The position numbers and the translations under genes are program-made. From assembly GCA_964017045.1 (NCBI GenBank), contig OZ024806.1, positions 21,466,088-21,530,087 of the forward strand: a stretch of 64,000 nucleotides of DNA, in the 5' to 3' direction. This document shows positions 33,066-44,318 of the stretch, in pieces. The stretch comes from Omphiscola glabra. Taxonomy: Eukaryota; Mollusca; Gastropoda; Lymnaeidae. Each line of letters begins with the position of its first letter. Within the stretch, counting starts at the first letter, position 1. The notes beneath the pieces were generated by a model. That model saw nothing but the letters and a program-made list of their open reading frames with translations, was not told where the DNA came from and made no database searches.

Positions 33066-33409
33066 CGTGCTTATGGCTAGGGACTTATTTCGCCTGGAAT
33101 CATTTTTTGATTAAAACTAACATTTTAAAAAATTAAAATAAAAACATTTTTTTTATTAAATTGTCAAAACCTAAAATACAATTTAAAAGTCTTCAAATTA
33201 ATTTTGTTTCTTTTCTCATTGCATATATTTGTATAGTTTTTGAAGTGAGGTTTAGATAACAAAAATATTTTTAATCAATATAAAAAGAAAAAAATGCTTC
33301 CGATAGATTTGAAGGTTTCCCTGAACATTAGAAAGACTACCAAAAAATTAAAATTAATCTATTTAGTAGTTTCTCTAATATAATATCTACCATCTACCTG
33401 CCTACCTAC

Positions 33410-33778
33410 CTTTCTTTTGCTGGCATCCGTCCGTCACTAGGACGAAATCCACAAGACCTGGGATAAGCTAGTTCCCAACAGCAAATCGCCTCTCTCCACG
33501 CCGCTGGATAACCCCAAAGGAACCATGTGGAGGATAAAGCTTGGCACCAGTGGCGTCGCATGAGTTGTCAGAATTTTTCATTGTATCAATGTTATCCGCA
33601 TTTCGGGACTCCATATCCGGGTTTGAATTCAGAGTCGCTTTCCCTTACATGAGTTGCCGTCCAAGGTTAGCGAGTCCCATCCACCCGGGGTGCTGGTGTT
33701 TTTGCTTGACTGGGCTTTGCTGGGGATTGAACTCAAGACTTGAGATTTGCTCAGTTTAGACCACTCGGCCACCCAGCA
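33410..33778 (-). mobile_element. tRNA-derived SINE (best preserved copy)
   Basis: Minus strand: head GGTGCTGGGTGGCCGAGTG, A box TGGCCGAGTGGT (33760-33771), B box GAGTTCAATCCCC (33722-33734). The body and a tail near GGACGGATGCCAGC follow. It shows the Leu/Ser-type tRNA head most clearly. It is not a functional tRNA gene because no cloverleaf 3' half follows the B box. Confidence 0.75.
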
Positions 33779-34100
33779 CCTACCTATCTACTCACCTAAT
33801 TACCTACCTATCTATATATCTACCTACCTAACTACTTACCTTCCTACCTATATATTAACTTACCTATCTACCAACCTACCTACTTACTTTCCTATCTAAT
33901 TACCAACCTACCAAACGACCTACCTGTCTACCTACCTACATACCTACCTACCTACCTATCCATCCATTCATCCACGCAATCACCCACCCACCCTTCAATC
34001 CATCCATCTATCTATATATTTATTTATTTATCTATCATCTATCAATATATCTATATGTCTCTCTATCTATCATCTATCTATCATCTATCTATTTATCTAT
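33779..34100. repeat. CTAC/CTAT simple-repeat tract
   Basis: TACC, TATC and CCAT tetranucleotide runs, the inverted counterpart of 18325-18590. From 34110 to 35130 follows the A block that is inverted at 16.9-18.3 kb; no gene seen. Confidence 0.9.
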
Positions 34101-35464
34101 CTAAAAAATCTTAACCCGATCACTCTTTTGAAATTTAAATTTTCACATGTGCAAAATGAATGGGTATTGATAATTATGTGAATGTATTTAAGTTTTGTTA
34201 ACGTCATTGATTTTCTTCATTGGTAAAATTAGAATATGGCATCTATTTTTCAAGATATTGTCATCCACGTAAACATGTACACACACTATTTCCCACACCC
34301 GATATATATGTACCTGAGAAGGTTAATTATTTATCAATTTTAGTCTGAGGTGCTACTTATGCTGCCTTGAGCAAATGAAATTATCGTTATACTTTTATTT
34401 TCTCCTCAAAAGTTAAAAAAGATAATAAAATCATCCACGGGTTTGTAACCCCTTTGCTTCCGCAAAAATAAATGTTGTGCATTTCATATACTTTGTTCTT
34501 ATTTGGATGAGTGATAAGTTAAATAGTGAATACATTTTGGCTATGTAGTTTCACTTTCCTGATTGAATTCAAGCATTTTATTATTAAAGGTAGATTTAAA
34601 GGTTACGTTTTTACTACTTTATATTTAAGTTATTTATTAATTTTACTTTTAAGAAAGGGAAAATATATTATCAGTTTTGTCACGCACGGCTATTAAATCA
34701 AAGAAACTTAGATCTTTGGCTAAAATAGGCAATTCATGCTATGATGTAATTTGTGTATTTATTTCAATCAAATTAATTTTATTTTTATTTCGTACTATTA
34801 ACGACGCATTAGAGAACGCACTAAAAATAACAGATTTTTGGGCTTTCCCGATAAAAATGATTTCGGTGCTATTCTGAGATCATAATTGTTTTATTGATAT
34901 ATTCGGATAAAATGTTTAAAATAGCTCCATAGTTGTTACTTTACATGCTTTTGTAATTTTTAATAATAATACTTAAACTGTTGCTAAAATAAAAGCGGAA
35001 ATATAATATTTTATGTGCATGTAAATTTATTCGATTTCAGTAAAAATAACTATGATTGTTTTTAAGAATCCGAACGTGTCTAAATATTTTCGGTTCTTTG
35101 GAGTTACGTCAGTATAGCTCATTCTTAAAGATATTTTAGTATATTTGGAATAAATAAAAACTATGATTTTTGTACCTAAATATGGCGGCAATTTGTGGCC
35201 ATATGGTTATATAACATGTTTCAAGACACCCCCTACCTCATCAAATAACCAAAAACAACCAAAATAACACAATCTCTTTACTAAATATATTCTGAAATCT
35301 ATAGTTATACATAATATTTTGAAAATAATTTATTTTAAGCCTTTTTTATTTTTAAAATTTCTACATTTGCACTGACTCAAAAACTACTTGAAGAAATGGC
35401 ATCTCTAAACTCAAACGTTTTTTTCTTTTTTATTTCAGGGTCCAAAATCAATGTATTGATCATC

Positions 35465-35697
35465 ATCATCATCATCAGGTCCCGTAGTCCTTCGACCGTT
35501 GGGGCGCCACAGATGACATGTACACTATTCTTCTCCATTCCTCTCGGTCTTCTGCCCTACGCATAGCATCGCCTAGTTGTAATCCCGTCCATTCTTTGAT
35601 ATTATCTTCCCATCTTTTTCTTTGTCTTCCTCTTCTTCTTCCTCCCTTAGTGCCCTGCAAGATCTCTTTGGCGAGCCCTTGTTTTCTGGTCACGTGG
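35465..35697 (-). mobile_element. LINE 3' end with 8-bp target duplication
   Basis: Minus strand encodes LAKEILQGTKGGRRRGRQRK and ends GGACTACGGGACC plus (TGA)n, as in the copy at 2158-2998. TGATCATC flanks it at 35457-35464 and 35698-35705. The paralogous site at about 16248 is uninterrupted (ATTGATCATCCTGG). It is a clean, 5'-truncated insertion younger than the block duplication. Confidence 0.85.
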
Positions 35698-35821
35698 TGA
35701 TCATCCTGGTGTTATTATGAAGATAATAATATTTACACCTCTCCATGTGATGCAGCTTTAATTGGCACAGTTTTATAATATTTTCTACGAATAAGTCGGT
35801 AGGATATGACTATTCTTTTAC

Positions 35822-35955
35822 CGTCCTGGTGGCGCCCAGCCTCTGCTTAGAACTGTCCTGGTTGCGCCCAGCCTGCGTTTAGACCTGTCCTGGTGGCGCC
35901 CCGCCTCTGTTTAGACCTGTCCTGGTGGCGCCCAGCCTCTGTTTAAACCTGTCCT
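35822..35955. repeat. 32-bp tandem repeat, paralogue of 16385
   Basis: About four units of CCTGGTGGCGCCCAGCCTC. The sequence to 36180 continues the B block. Confidence 0.85.
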
Positions 35956-36754
35956 TCGTGCGATTTTCAGTGCGATACCTGCTAAATGTTCAGTTTATCA
36001 TAACGTAAAATACTTTGCTAATTGGTTTAGAGATTTTGTCTTCAATGTATACATTTTATTCCCTTCCCTTTTATTACGTTATTTCAATCAGTGATCTTTT
36101 CTTTGTAATTATTTTGACTACATTTTGATGTATCGACTTCCAATTAGTCAAACAATTGAAAAGGTGAATTTCTTTATTATTGAGAATATGTTTATAACTC
36201 TAAAACACGAAATACAATGTAAATATTTGTTTTTATTTCCGCCATAGGGCTTACATTTTTTTTCTTCATTTTCAATGAATTTTAAACTTTACTAATCTTT
36301 ATAATATGTCTTAAATTTTCACCGGATGTCACAAAAGTTTGACAACTGCTTATTTATTTAATACCCAATACTCTGGCTGCCAATCATCCTTCCAATGGTC
36401 AAATGGTCAGTTCGTTAGTAAATGGAATTTAAAATTTTTTTAAAACTTAAATAGTAAGGAAATGTGCAAAGTCACCTATGGATTCATTTTTTACCATTTT
36501 CTTTGCATCACAAAACGGGAAATGAGTCATCTGGATGTTGATCATCCACAGTGTGAGCGAGGATCAAGGGCCAGCAGATAAGCTGGACGGCGATCAATGA
36601 TACCAGGAGCGTAGCTACCTTGACGAGAGGATTAAATCATCATTTATAATTACCTAACTATTTAACTCTGGGCATGGAATGTGATCATTTTATAACAAAG
36701 GCCAAACATTCATATCTTTTCAAATTTAATTTTATGACCAAGTCTTTAAAGCAG

Positions 36755-36850
36755 GCGTGCACAACATACGGCCCGCGTGCAATATATGGCCCGCCAGCAC
36801 CCACTTTGTGGCCCGCGAAGTAACGAAATATTCTTTTTAATTATTATTTT
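36755..36850. mobile_element. hAT-like MITE remnant
   Basis: GCGTGCACAACATACGGCCC and TTTGTGGCCCGCGAAGTAAC. The same fragment in more decayed form is at 3290-3370. No intact inverted repeats. 36850-37460 is AT-rich with nothing recognised. Confidence 0.4.
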
Positions 36851-37464
36851 CTTAATAGCTTCCTCCTCACCCCGTCCCACTTTCTGTATTTTACTTTGAT
36901 AAAACACACATTTGGCCACGAATTATTTAAATTCGTTCTGTGTTTAGTCCTTTTTTAAACGCTTCAATTATAATTATCACTAAAGGTAACTGAAGGTCTC
37001 GACCTTTTTACGTTATAGATCGTACCACTGAAATTTCTATCCCTTTAAGAAGGAGTTATAGTTTTGATGGCTTATCAACAACTTTTCCTCCCGTTTCGAT
37101 GTGTAAAATGCTTGCACCTATAAGTTGAATCAAACATTGTTTGTTAGAAAAAACGTTTATAAAATACGTAACAATAATAAATTATACATTTATCTATTGA
37201 CCTAGACAGCAACAGCAGAATCCCCCCACCCACTTTTTTTTCAAAAAAACACATCAGTTCCGGGCTATCTCAAAACAAATGTGGATTCAAACAAAATTCG
37301 AACAAGCGTTTTAGAATAAATTATTTTACTTTTGATATTCATGTGCCCACCGTGAGCCTGGGTGATCTAACGGCCACTAAATACAAGCAGACTTTAAAGA
37401 GCCTGGTGCGAAATTTTAATATAAACATTAACACAGGAGCAACGAGTGCATCGTTGAAACATCG

Positions 37465-37635
37465 CAACAAACAGCTGCTGTTACAGAGCTTACACAAACA
37501 GCTGCTGTTACAGACCTTACACAAACAGCTGCTGTTACAGACCTTACACAAACAGCTACTGTTACAGACCTTACACAAACAGCTGCTGTTAAAGACCTTA
37601 CACAAACAGCTGCTGTTACAGACTTTACAGACACT
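37465..37635. repeat. 30-bp tandem repeat
   Basis: Six units of ACACAAACAGCTGCTGTTAC plus AGACCTT. Frames on both strands are open across it but are repeat by-products. Confidence 0.9.
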
Positions 37636-37689
37636 GCAGCATGCAGTGAACTCATTTCATAGGAATCTCATTTGATCACATCGTATCAA

Positions 37690-37915
37690 GCTCGTGAATG
37701 TGTACCTTTCAATGTCCAGCGTATCAAGCTCGTGAATGTGTACCTTTCAATGTCCAGCGTATCAAGCTCGTGAATGTGTACCTTTCAATGTCCAGCGTAT
37801 CAAGCTCGTGAATGTGTACCTTTCAATGTCCAGCGTATCAAGCTCGTGAATGTGTACCTTTCAATGTCCAGCGTATCAGGCTCGTGAAAGTATACCTTTC
37901 AATGTCCAGCGCATA
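37690..37915. repeat. 38-bp tandem repeat
   Basis: Six units of GTATCAAGCTCGTGAATGTG plus TACCTTTCAATGTCCAGC, nearly identical, so young. Confidence 0.95.
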
Positions 37916-37931
37916 GCAAAAATCCTAATAG

Positions 37932-38088
37932 CAGATCTGTTTACCCTCAAACTCTTAAAATCGTGCATCATCACAAAATAAATCAATACATTATTTTAAT
38001 AGGAAAAAAAAATAACATACAGTTTTTATAATTTATACATCTCAAAATCGTACATTGTACGCCAAAATCGTAAAAGTAAACTGGTCTG
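37932..38088. mobile_element. MITE, CAGACCTGTT family, 6-bp target duplication
   Basis: Begins CAGATCTGTTTACC and ends AAGTAAACTGGTCTG, flanked by TAATAG at 37926-37931 and 38089-38094. The interior has CTCTTAAAATCGTGCATC and CAAAATCGTACATTGTACGC. 157 bp, no coding capacity. Confidence 0.75.
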
Positions 38089-38159
38089 TAATAGCAGCAT
38101 ATCAACTGGCATCAATTCTAATTTAATCCAACTGACTTTGAAATTTTAAAAAAAAAAAT

Positions 38160-38665
38160 CAAACCAAGAAACATATCTGTCGTGGAGCACAGCACATGTG
38201 TGAAGAAGCCGGATGCTGATACACGCATGGATCACGTTCTCCGGCCTGTTGGTGACAGCCTCGTTGGTCGGATACTTACTCTTCCTACTGAAATTGATTT
38301 CATATCACGTAACTCGGAAACACTGCAGATCTGCAACCGCGACACACCAACATGCTGACGTGGTTCTATATTAGGCGTGACTATCGTGTCCTGTACACAC
38401 GAGGGAGCGGGGCTTATGATTTCACTGCAGTAACTTTGAAATGGAAATATCCTCTGTTTAGACACGCCATTGGAAAGTGCCTCCCGCTGTCACATTATGG
38501 CGACACTAGAGGATTTCTACCAGTCCTGTCATTAAGACACAGCAAGAGTTCGTCTAGCTGTGTGGTGGCACGGAGAACCCTTTGCAACCATCACTGTAAA
38601 GCTAGACGTGAACGAATTTTTTCAAGTATTATCGAAACATTAGAGAGCCAAGAGAATTGACAATT
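38160..38665 (+). other. Unassigned region with a possible decayed coding stretch
   Basis: Less AT-rich than its neighbours. One frame reads DHVLRPVGDSLVGRIL and continues with several stops; another is open for 102 codons at 38352-38660. I recognise no family. It may be a decayed transposon gene. Confidence 0.25.
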
Positions 38666-38754
38666 CGGAGACTTCAGAGAGAATGTAAACTACGTTTTGA
38701 ATATAGTATAAAAACTTTAACACAGATTGCTTGATAAGATCATCTAATCAGTTG

Positions 38755-38875
38755 CGTAGGAAGGAGGTGAGGAGGGATGGTCCATTCTGGGCGGCACTAT
38801 TTTTCATGGAAATAGGCGGCAAAAATATTGGCCCACCCCGGACGTGACTAACCGCAGCTACGCCACTGCCTATAA
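38755..38875. mobile_element. CAGTGGCGTAG-type MITE remnant
   Basis: Left TTGCGTAGGAAGGAGGTG and right GCAGCTACGCCACTG, with a GGGCGGCACTATTTTTC interior that also appears at 925-1115. Confidence 0.45.
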
Positions 38876-39009
38876 TATAAATATCCTAAGTATCATTTAT
38901 CCAACAAATATATATATATAAACATCTAAAGATCTTTGATACTGTAATCGGCAAGGCAATCAGTTATCAGACAAAATTCATGCAATCGTGGTCAGAATAA
39001 TTACCAAGA

Positions 39010-39312
39010 AGGTGTGCTACCATCTTACCACCAAGAAGGTTATCTACCATTTTACCCCCAAGAAGGTATTCTACCATTTCTACCATTTTACCCCCAAGAA
39101 GGTATTCTACCATTTCTACCATTTTACCCCCAAGAAGGTATTCTACCATTTCTACCATTTTACCCACAAGAAGGTATTCTACCATTTCTACCATTTTACC
39201 CCCAAGAAGGTATTCTACCATTTCTACCATTTTACCCACAAGAAGGTATTCTACCATTTCTACCATTTTACCCACAAGAAGGTATTCTACCATTTCTACC
39301 ATTTTACCCCCC
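39010..39312. repeat. 36-bp tandem repeat
   Basis: About eight units of TACCATTTTACCCCCAAGAA plus GGTATTCTACCATTTC. After it, 39345-39490 belongs to a dispersed repeat (TTATATTAACTTCACTTTTG, GACCCACTTCCC) that recurs at 49735-49830 and 63240-63380. From 39500 to 40900 nothing recognisable. Confidence 0.9.
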
Positions 39313-40899
39313 TCCCCCCCCCCCCCAAAAAAAAAGAAGGCATTGTGCGTCTTATTTTTAAATCATTTATATTAACTTCACTTTTGTTTGTGGCTGGCTG
39401 ACTGACTGAAGGGTGGCAAAATTTTCGGACGGCTAATTGACCCACTTCCCTTCTATTTTGACAAGAATTTTCGAAAAGATAGAGTAACGCACACTGACAT
39501 AAAGAACATATTGTTGGGGTAAAGTGTGGGAGGGATTACATACTCTCAAAGCAAAAAATAACTACCCAAGACAATCCAGTTTTTATAATAGAACACTTTT
39601 TTTAGAAATGATAAAAACATGTAAACACTGTTACGTCATTTGAGAATATGTGAAGTCATTTAGTTGCATTTTTGTTCATTATTCTTGAGGTACACCTTCA
39701 GGTGTATATTTTCCGTATAGCTCGAAGAAAAGGTCTAAATTAAGGTTTTACGCTACCTGGGCGTGGAACAGTTGTCAACGAGCACAATTTTTAGTCTATC
39801 CCTACAATTTACTAGTGAGATTGTGGCATAAGCGTTGATGTAAATTGTTTTTTGTTAAGGGACCAAAAAAATATTTTTTAAATCTTTCAATCAAAGTCTA
39901 GTTAAAACACACTATTAAGCAGAACATTATTTAAAATTTCTGTAAATGCATTACGCAATGGAAGTATGTGCAGAATACATTTTCTAAAACTTAAAAAAAA
40001 ATTAAACATATTTAAGTTTCGTCTACATTCAATTCGAATTATTTGGATTCCAAGAGTGTTTAATTACATTTTTGTTCTTTTTGCGTTATATATTTTAAAC
40101 AGTTTTAGATTACAAATACTACAAATTTTAAAAAAAATAAAAAAAAAATTTTATTTCCTTTAAAAAAAATAATAAAGATAGAAAGCCTATGTTTAAAATA
40201 TTTTTTTAAAAATATTTTGAAGTTTCTTCTACATTTCTTGGTAATCCTCTGCCTTCATAGTGTGCATTAGAACCCTTCTCTACAATCCTTCTTTTTATAT
40301 GTTTATATTTTATCATTTGTTGTCAGTGATGACTGTCATTACGGACATATATCATTAGTTGTATAATATAAGAAAATATCAATCAGTATTGTCTTGGATG
40401 GACAGATCGAAAGATTCTTCTCATCACTACACCGGAGCGTAATGTTTTGTATATTGAAAGTAATTAACACGCGCTATCTTGGTCTAAACTTGCTGATACC
40501 AAATATGAAGTCAAATTCTGACTAGCACGCGTAGCTTTTGAGTTATGACTAAACTTAATTTACCTAATAACTGTATACGGATTTGAAATTAGCGAGCCCG
40601 AAATAGTGCATTACACACCGATGCGTCCTGAGGCAGGAGAAAATAGTTTTTGTGTGATCAAGATTACTTTGAGATGGGAAATTATTTTTGTGTTACATAA
40701 ATTATTGTTTTTGTTAATGATGAGTAAAGTTGAACTTATAATTTTGTAATAATTTTTTTTTGTTTGGTATAAATTTCATGAGTATACACTGTATTGAGTA
40801 TACAAATCTCTTTTGTCAGAATATGATATTTGGTCTCAGCACATGCATTGTTTACACAATAATAATGACAGCCTCACATCATTTTCAAAATTGCATAAA

Positions 40900-41366
40900 A
40901 ACCATTGTTGTTTATTTCGGTTATAAGCTACAACGCCACTGAAAACGTTGGTTGTTTCCCTTGGATATCGAACATAATAAAACCATTTCAGATTGATGTA
41001 CTCCTTCTTTTTGTCAAGTAAATATTCCACACGTTTATAGTGTTATTTGCACTAGAAAATGTCTTTGAGTTTTTAAAACAAGACTACTAATTTAAAAAAT
41101 AAGCAAAAAATTAATTTTAAACAGTAAAAAAAACCAAAAGAGCGTAAATTTAAATATTTGTTCATTGTATTTTTAATTTGTTGACAAACTTTTAGGAATT
41201 ATTTGTGATAAAGTCATAAGCCATCAGACAAACAGTGAGCAGATCTAGATAAATTCAGCCAATCAGTGAGTAAACACATATATATTCAGCCAATCATTGA
41301 GGAGACCCAGATACATTCAGCCAATCAGTGAGTAGATCCAGATAAACTTTGTAGAATCGGCAGCAG
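40900..41366 (-). other. Conserved downstream region of locus 3
   Basis: 41200-41360 has ATTCAGCCAATCAGTGAG repeats and 40905-41060 has AAGCTACAACGCCAC. Both match the region downstream of the locus 2 terminal exon (46440-46560, 46090-46240). It is the probable 3' untranslated and 3' flank of the gene. Confidence 0.5.
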
Positions 41367-41393
41367 CTAAATATCCTTAATCTTGCCATTAGC
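41367..41393 (-). CDS. Locus 3 terminal exon (ANGKIKDI stop)
   Basis: Acceptor AATTTTTTTTTCAG on the minus strand, then ANGKIKDI and TAG. It is homologous and in phase with the terminal exons of loci 1 and 2. Confidence 0.5.
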   Translation of the reverse strand, partial: ANGKIKDI

Positions 41394-41424
41394 CTGAAAA
41401 AAAAATTATTGTAAAATTGTCACT

Positions 41425-41812
41425 GATGTCACTTAAGTCACTGATGTCACTGGTGTTACCGATGTCACCAATGTCACCGCTGTAACTGATGTCATCGATT
41501 TTACCGACGTCACTGATGTCACTTAAGTCACTGATGTCACTGGTGTCACTGGTGTTACCGATGTCACTGATGTCACTGGTGTTACCGATGTCACCAATGT
41601 CACCGCTGTAACTGATGTCACCGATGTCACTGATGTCATCGATTTCACCGACGTCACTGATGTCACTGATGTCGCTTAAGTCACTGATGTCACTGGTGTC
41701 ACTGGTGTTACCGATGTCACCAATGTCACCGCTGTAACTGATGTCACCGATGTCACTGATGTCATCGATTTCACCGATGTCACTGGTGTCACTGATGTCA
41801 CTGATGCTATGA
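41425..41812. repeat. Tandem repeat ACTGATGTC / ACCGATGTC
   Basis: 9-bp units grouped in higher-order blocks of about 100 bp. Locus 2 has a residual version at 46690-46735 (TCTCCGATGTCATTGATGTC). Confidence 0.9.
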
Positions 41813-42124
41813 GCGAAACAGAAGGAACTTATTGATATTATGAACGCAGTAAAAATTTACAACATTATCAGTGTTGGTATAATATACAACATTATCAAGC
41901 CCTTACTAATCACTTTTACTATGCGAAAATTGATGACACGGTGTGGTATAGATTTCGACATGTTTGTATTAAAATATGTACGTTGTCATAGCAACGGTCG
42001 TGAAATAATATAAAATTGAGTGCTTGAAGTTAGGAACATTTTTTTAAAAAATATAAATTACTAAAATTTCATTTTGATTAGCAGGTCTGGCCGTAGAATT
42101 CTTTTTTACAATGTGCATGATAAT

Positions 42125-42512
42125 ATATGCCAACCCATAATCATAAATGTAGATGTGTCGTCTATTTATTAATAGCTTTCCATTTTCTAAGAAACCAAAT
42201 GTAGATGAGTCGTCTATTTTCAATAGTTTTCAGTTTTCTAGTAAACCAAATGTAGATGAGTCGTCTATTTTTAATATTTTTCAGTTTTCTAGGAAACAAT
42301 GTAGATGAGTCGTCTATTTTTAATAGTTTTCAGTTTTCTAGGAAACCAAATATAGATGAGTCGTCTATTTTTAAAAGTTTTCAGTTTTCTAGGAAACCAA
42401 ATGTAGATGAGTCGTCTATTTTCAATAGTTTTCAGTTTTCTGTGAAAACCAAATGTGGATGAGTCGTCTATTTTTAATAGTTTTCAGTTTTCTAGGAAAC
42501 CAAATGTACATT
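42125..42512. repeat. 54-bp tandem repeat in the intron of locus 3
   Basis: About seven units with GTAGATGAGTCGTCTATTTT and AGTTTTCAGTTTTCTAGG. A single unit is present in locus 2 at 47092-47145. Confidence 0.9.
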
Positions 42513-42908
42513 CCCAAAATAAAGCGCCGGCAAAGATCACTGTTTTATTTCTTAAACTATTCGTTTTCAGTCTCGTGGTGTGCATCAATTAAATTATGAC
42601 GTGGTCTACGCGCGTGAAATTCCCACCTGCTAAGGTTACTTGACAAACCATGCTTTAAGAAAGCGTACATTATAAAATATCAATTAGTGTTACCCCCAGC
42701 CTCCCCTTAGAACTATTACTCTGGATCTTCTTTATTTGATTCGACACATTTTCAAGGATGCATTTTTAATTATTTTTTTTTATAGTTTTTTTTAGTTTTT
42801 TTTATAAAAATATTTTTTGTTGCGATCGGCAAAAAATTATTTGGTTTAATTTGCTCAACAACAAATGATGCTGGCGGAATTTCAACTTTCTATGATATGG
42901 TTACTCAC

Positions 42909-42975
42909 CTCTGGGTCTCTATTTTCCAGATTATTCAGAGTTGAACAATTCACGCCTGTCAGTGTCTGTAAGCTC
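42909..42975 (-). pseudogene. Locus 3 spacer exon, 2-bp deletion
   Basis: Acceptor TTTTCGTCCAG, donor GTGAGT. 67 bp: ELTDTDRRELFNSE, then TAA. Compared with the intact spacer of locus 2, two bases are missing after TTCAAC, which shifts the frame. Splice sites are intact. Confidence 0.6.
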
Positions 42976-43635
42976 CTGGACGAAAACATGGAATAAAAGT
43001 TATCAAAACAAAAAAATACGTGCACAATTTCGTTCGAAATAATGTTAGATCACGTAAACGGGGGAAGTAATAAAAAAATATATAATAACTTTATTGATCG
43101 CACAACATCATTTCTCTTTGTGCGCGGAGACATCTCTATATCCATGACAAAATGTGAGTTGTTAACGATATAGGAACAACCTCTATAAATGGTATGCATG
43201 TTTATAGTTATTAGCGTGAAACTGGGAATTTTAAGACATTTAATTTTGTTTAAACTTCTATTTGATTTAAATTCCTTTTTTTATTTTTTTTTGTCTACTT
43301 TATATATTACAAAAGTGGGAAAATCAGCTTACCCATTTATTAAAAAAAAATCAAGTAAAATTACTAATTCTCTAAAAGTAAGTTTTACGTTTGAAAAACG
43401 GCAGAGGTAAATGGTATAGAGGGAGTCGGTCCGCCCCGAATCGCACACTTTCGTCACTAAATGGTAGGTGTCATTTCCAGCCTACTGGGCGTGGTTGTCT
43501 CTTTCAGGGCACATACAGAGGCCACAAATATTAAACTGTTGGCTGTGTCCGAGGCGGCAAAGGAACTCTGCATTTGATGTCGTAAACTTTATCTTCCGAT
43601 AGTGTGCACTCTATAAAAACATACCACAGCCAAAC

Positions 43636-43755
43636 GATTACTCTTAAAATCATAGGATTACTCTTAAAATCATAGGATTACTCTTAAAATCATAGGATTA
43701 CTCTTAAAATCATAGGATTACTCTTAAAATCATGGGATTACTTTTAAAATCATAG
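43636..43755. repeat. 20-bp tandem repeat GGATTACTCTTAAAATCATA
   Basis: Six units abutting the donor side of the locus 3 peptide exon. The donor GTAAGTCCTATGATTTT is immediately followed by the array. There are no spacers, so it is not CRISPR-like. Confidence 0.9.
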
Positions 43756-43762
43756 GACTTAC

Positions 43763-43840
43763 GTTTTCATTTCTTTTTCCCAATAAACTGCCAGCAATGG
43801 ACTTTAACATGTCCAACCACTGTCTTTTTTCTAGCCATGC
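43763..43840 (-). CDS. Locus 3 peptide exon (amidation-type)
   Basis: Acceptor TTTTTTACATAAG, donor GTAAGT. 26 codons: AWLEKR, core QWLDMLKSIAGSLL, then GKRNEN. If processed at both KR sites and amidated at Gly, it would yield a 14-residue peptide with an N-terminal Gln able to cyclise. The acceptor is less standard than in the paralogues. Confidence 0.6.
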
Positions 43841-44318
43841 CTTATGTAAAAAATAAAAATAAAAAATCAGACATTTTTGGACAGAATTGCATACTTTGTT
43901 TTCAGTCTTGGAATTTTTGTGATATCTATTTTTGTGTTCCCTTAAATTGGTCTGTAGCAAAACAGTGAATTATTGTGTGGTCAGAAAATGTGCTCAGCTC
44001 TTGAGTGACGTTGACATTTGGCAGAGACTGGGCGCTTTTTGTTCGAAAGTGAGAGGGGTTGTTTTTTTTTTTTTGGGGGGGGGTGCAATATCATTGATAA
44101 CCATAGTGTCTGTGTAAATCTTCGCGCAAAGATAGCGTATCACGAAACAGTTAAGTCTGTCGATTTAATACTCAAAGAATTTTATGAACAAACTTGGCAC
44201 ATTTAAGCGTCGTTTTTTACTAGAGAGCTCTATTCAAAATAAAGGCAATGAACAGAACAGAGTCACCGACCTCGTCAAGTAAAGCAAGGCGTGAGGCTGA
44301 CCAAACAGCCTGACTTGC

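Larger units (their letters stand above)
29250..33150 (+). pseudogene. Orphan partial copy of locus 1 (3' half)
   Basis: Collinear with 11.1-14.8 kb. It carries a peptide exon (30352-30423), a broken spacer (30957-31017), a terminal exon (32997-33065) and AATAAA at 33137. No promoter, signal exon, peptide exon 1 or spacer 1 lies upstream on this strand; locus 4 on the other strand intervenes. As it stands it cannot make a secreted precursor alone. It could be a dead partial duplicate, or supply alternative 3' exons to locus 1 through long-range splicing. Confidence 0.6.
41367..43840 (-). pseudogene. Locus 3: peptide precursor lacking a signal exon
   Basis: Minus strand: TATA 44867-44872, expanded exon 1 (44319 to about 44845), peptide exon 43840-43763, broken spacer 42975-42909, terminal exon 41393-41367. 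The signal-peptide exon expected about 700-800 bp after exon 1 is absent. Homology to the other loci stops near 44090 and unrelated sequence follows. Without it the product would not be secreted, so the locus is probably a pseudogene. The peptide exon itself is intact and well conserved, so rescue by another first exon cannot be excluded. Confidence 0.5.

Noticed and set aside
33720..33780. tRNA gene with A and B boxes
   Set aside because: The boxes belong to the head of a dispersed SINE with several copies; the 3' half of a cloverleaf is missing.
37690..37915. Regular direct repeats resembling a CRISPR array
   Set aside because: The units are contiguous 38-mers with no unique spacers, in an animal genome with no cas genes. 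The same applies to 43636-43755.
38352..38660. 102-codon plus-strand frame as a new gene
   Set aside because: No signal, domain or paralogue, and a neighbouring frame looks like decayed coding sequence. Kept only as an unassigned region.
43932..44117. Open frames on both strands between locus 3 exon 1 and its peptide exon, tested as a missing signal exon
   Set aside because: No hydrophobic signal segment, no LEDRE-type propeptide and no acceptor/donor pair like those of the other loci.
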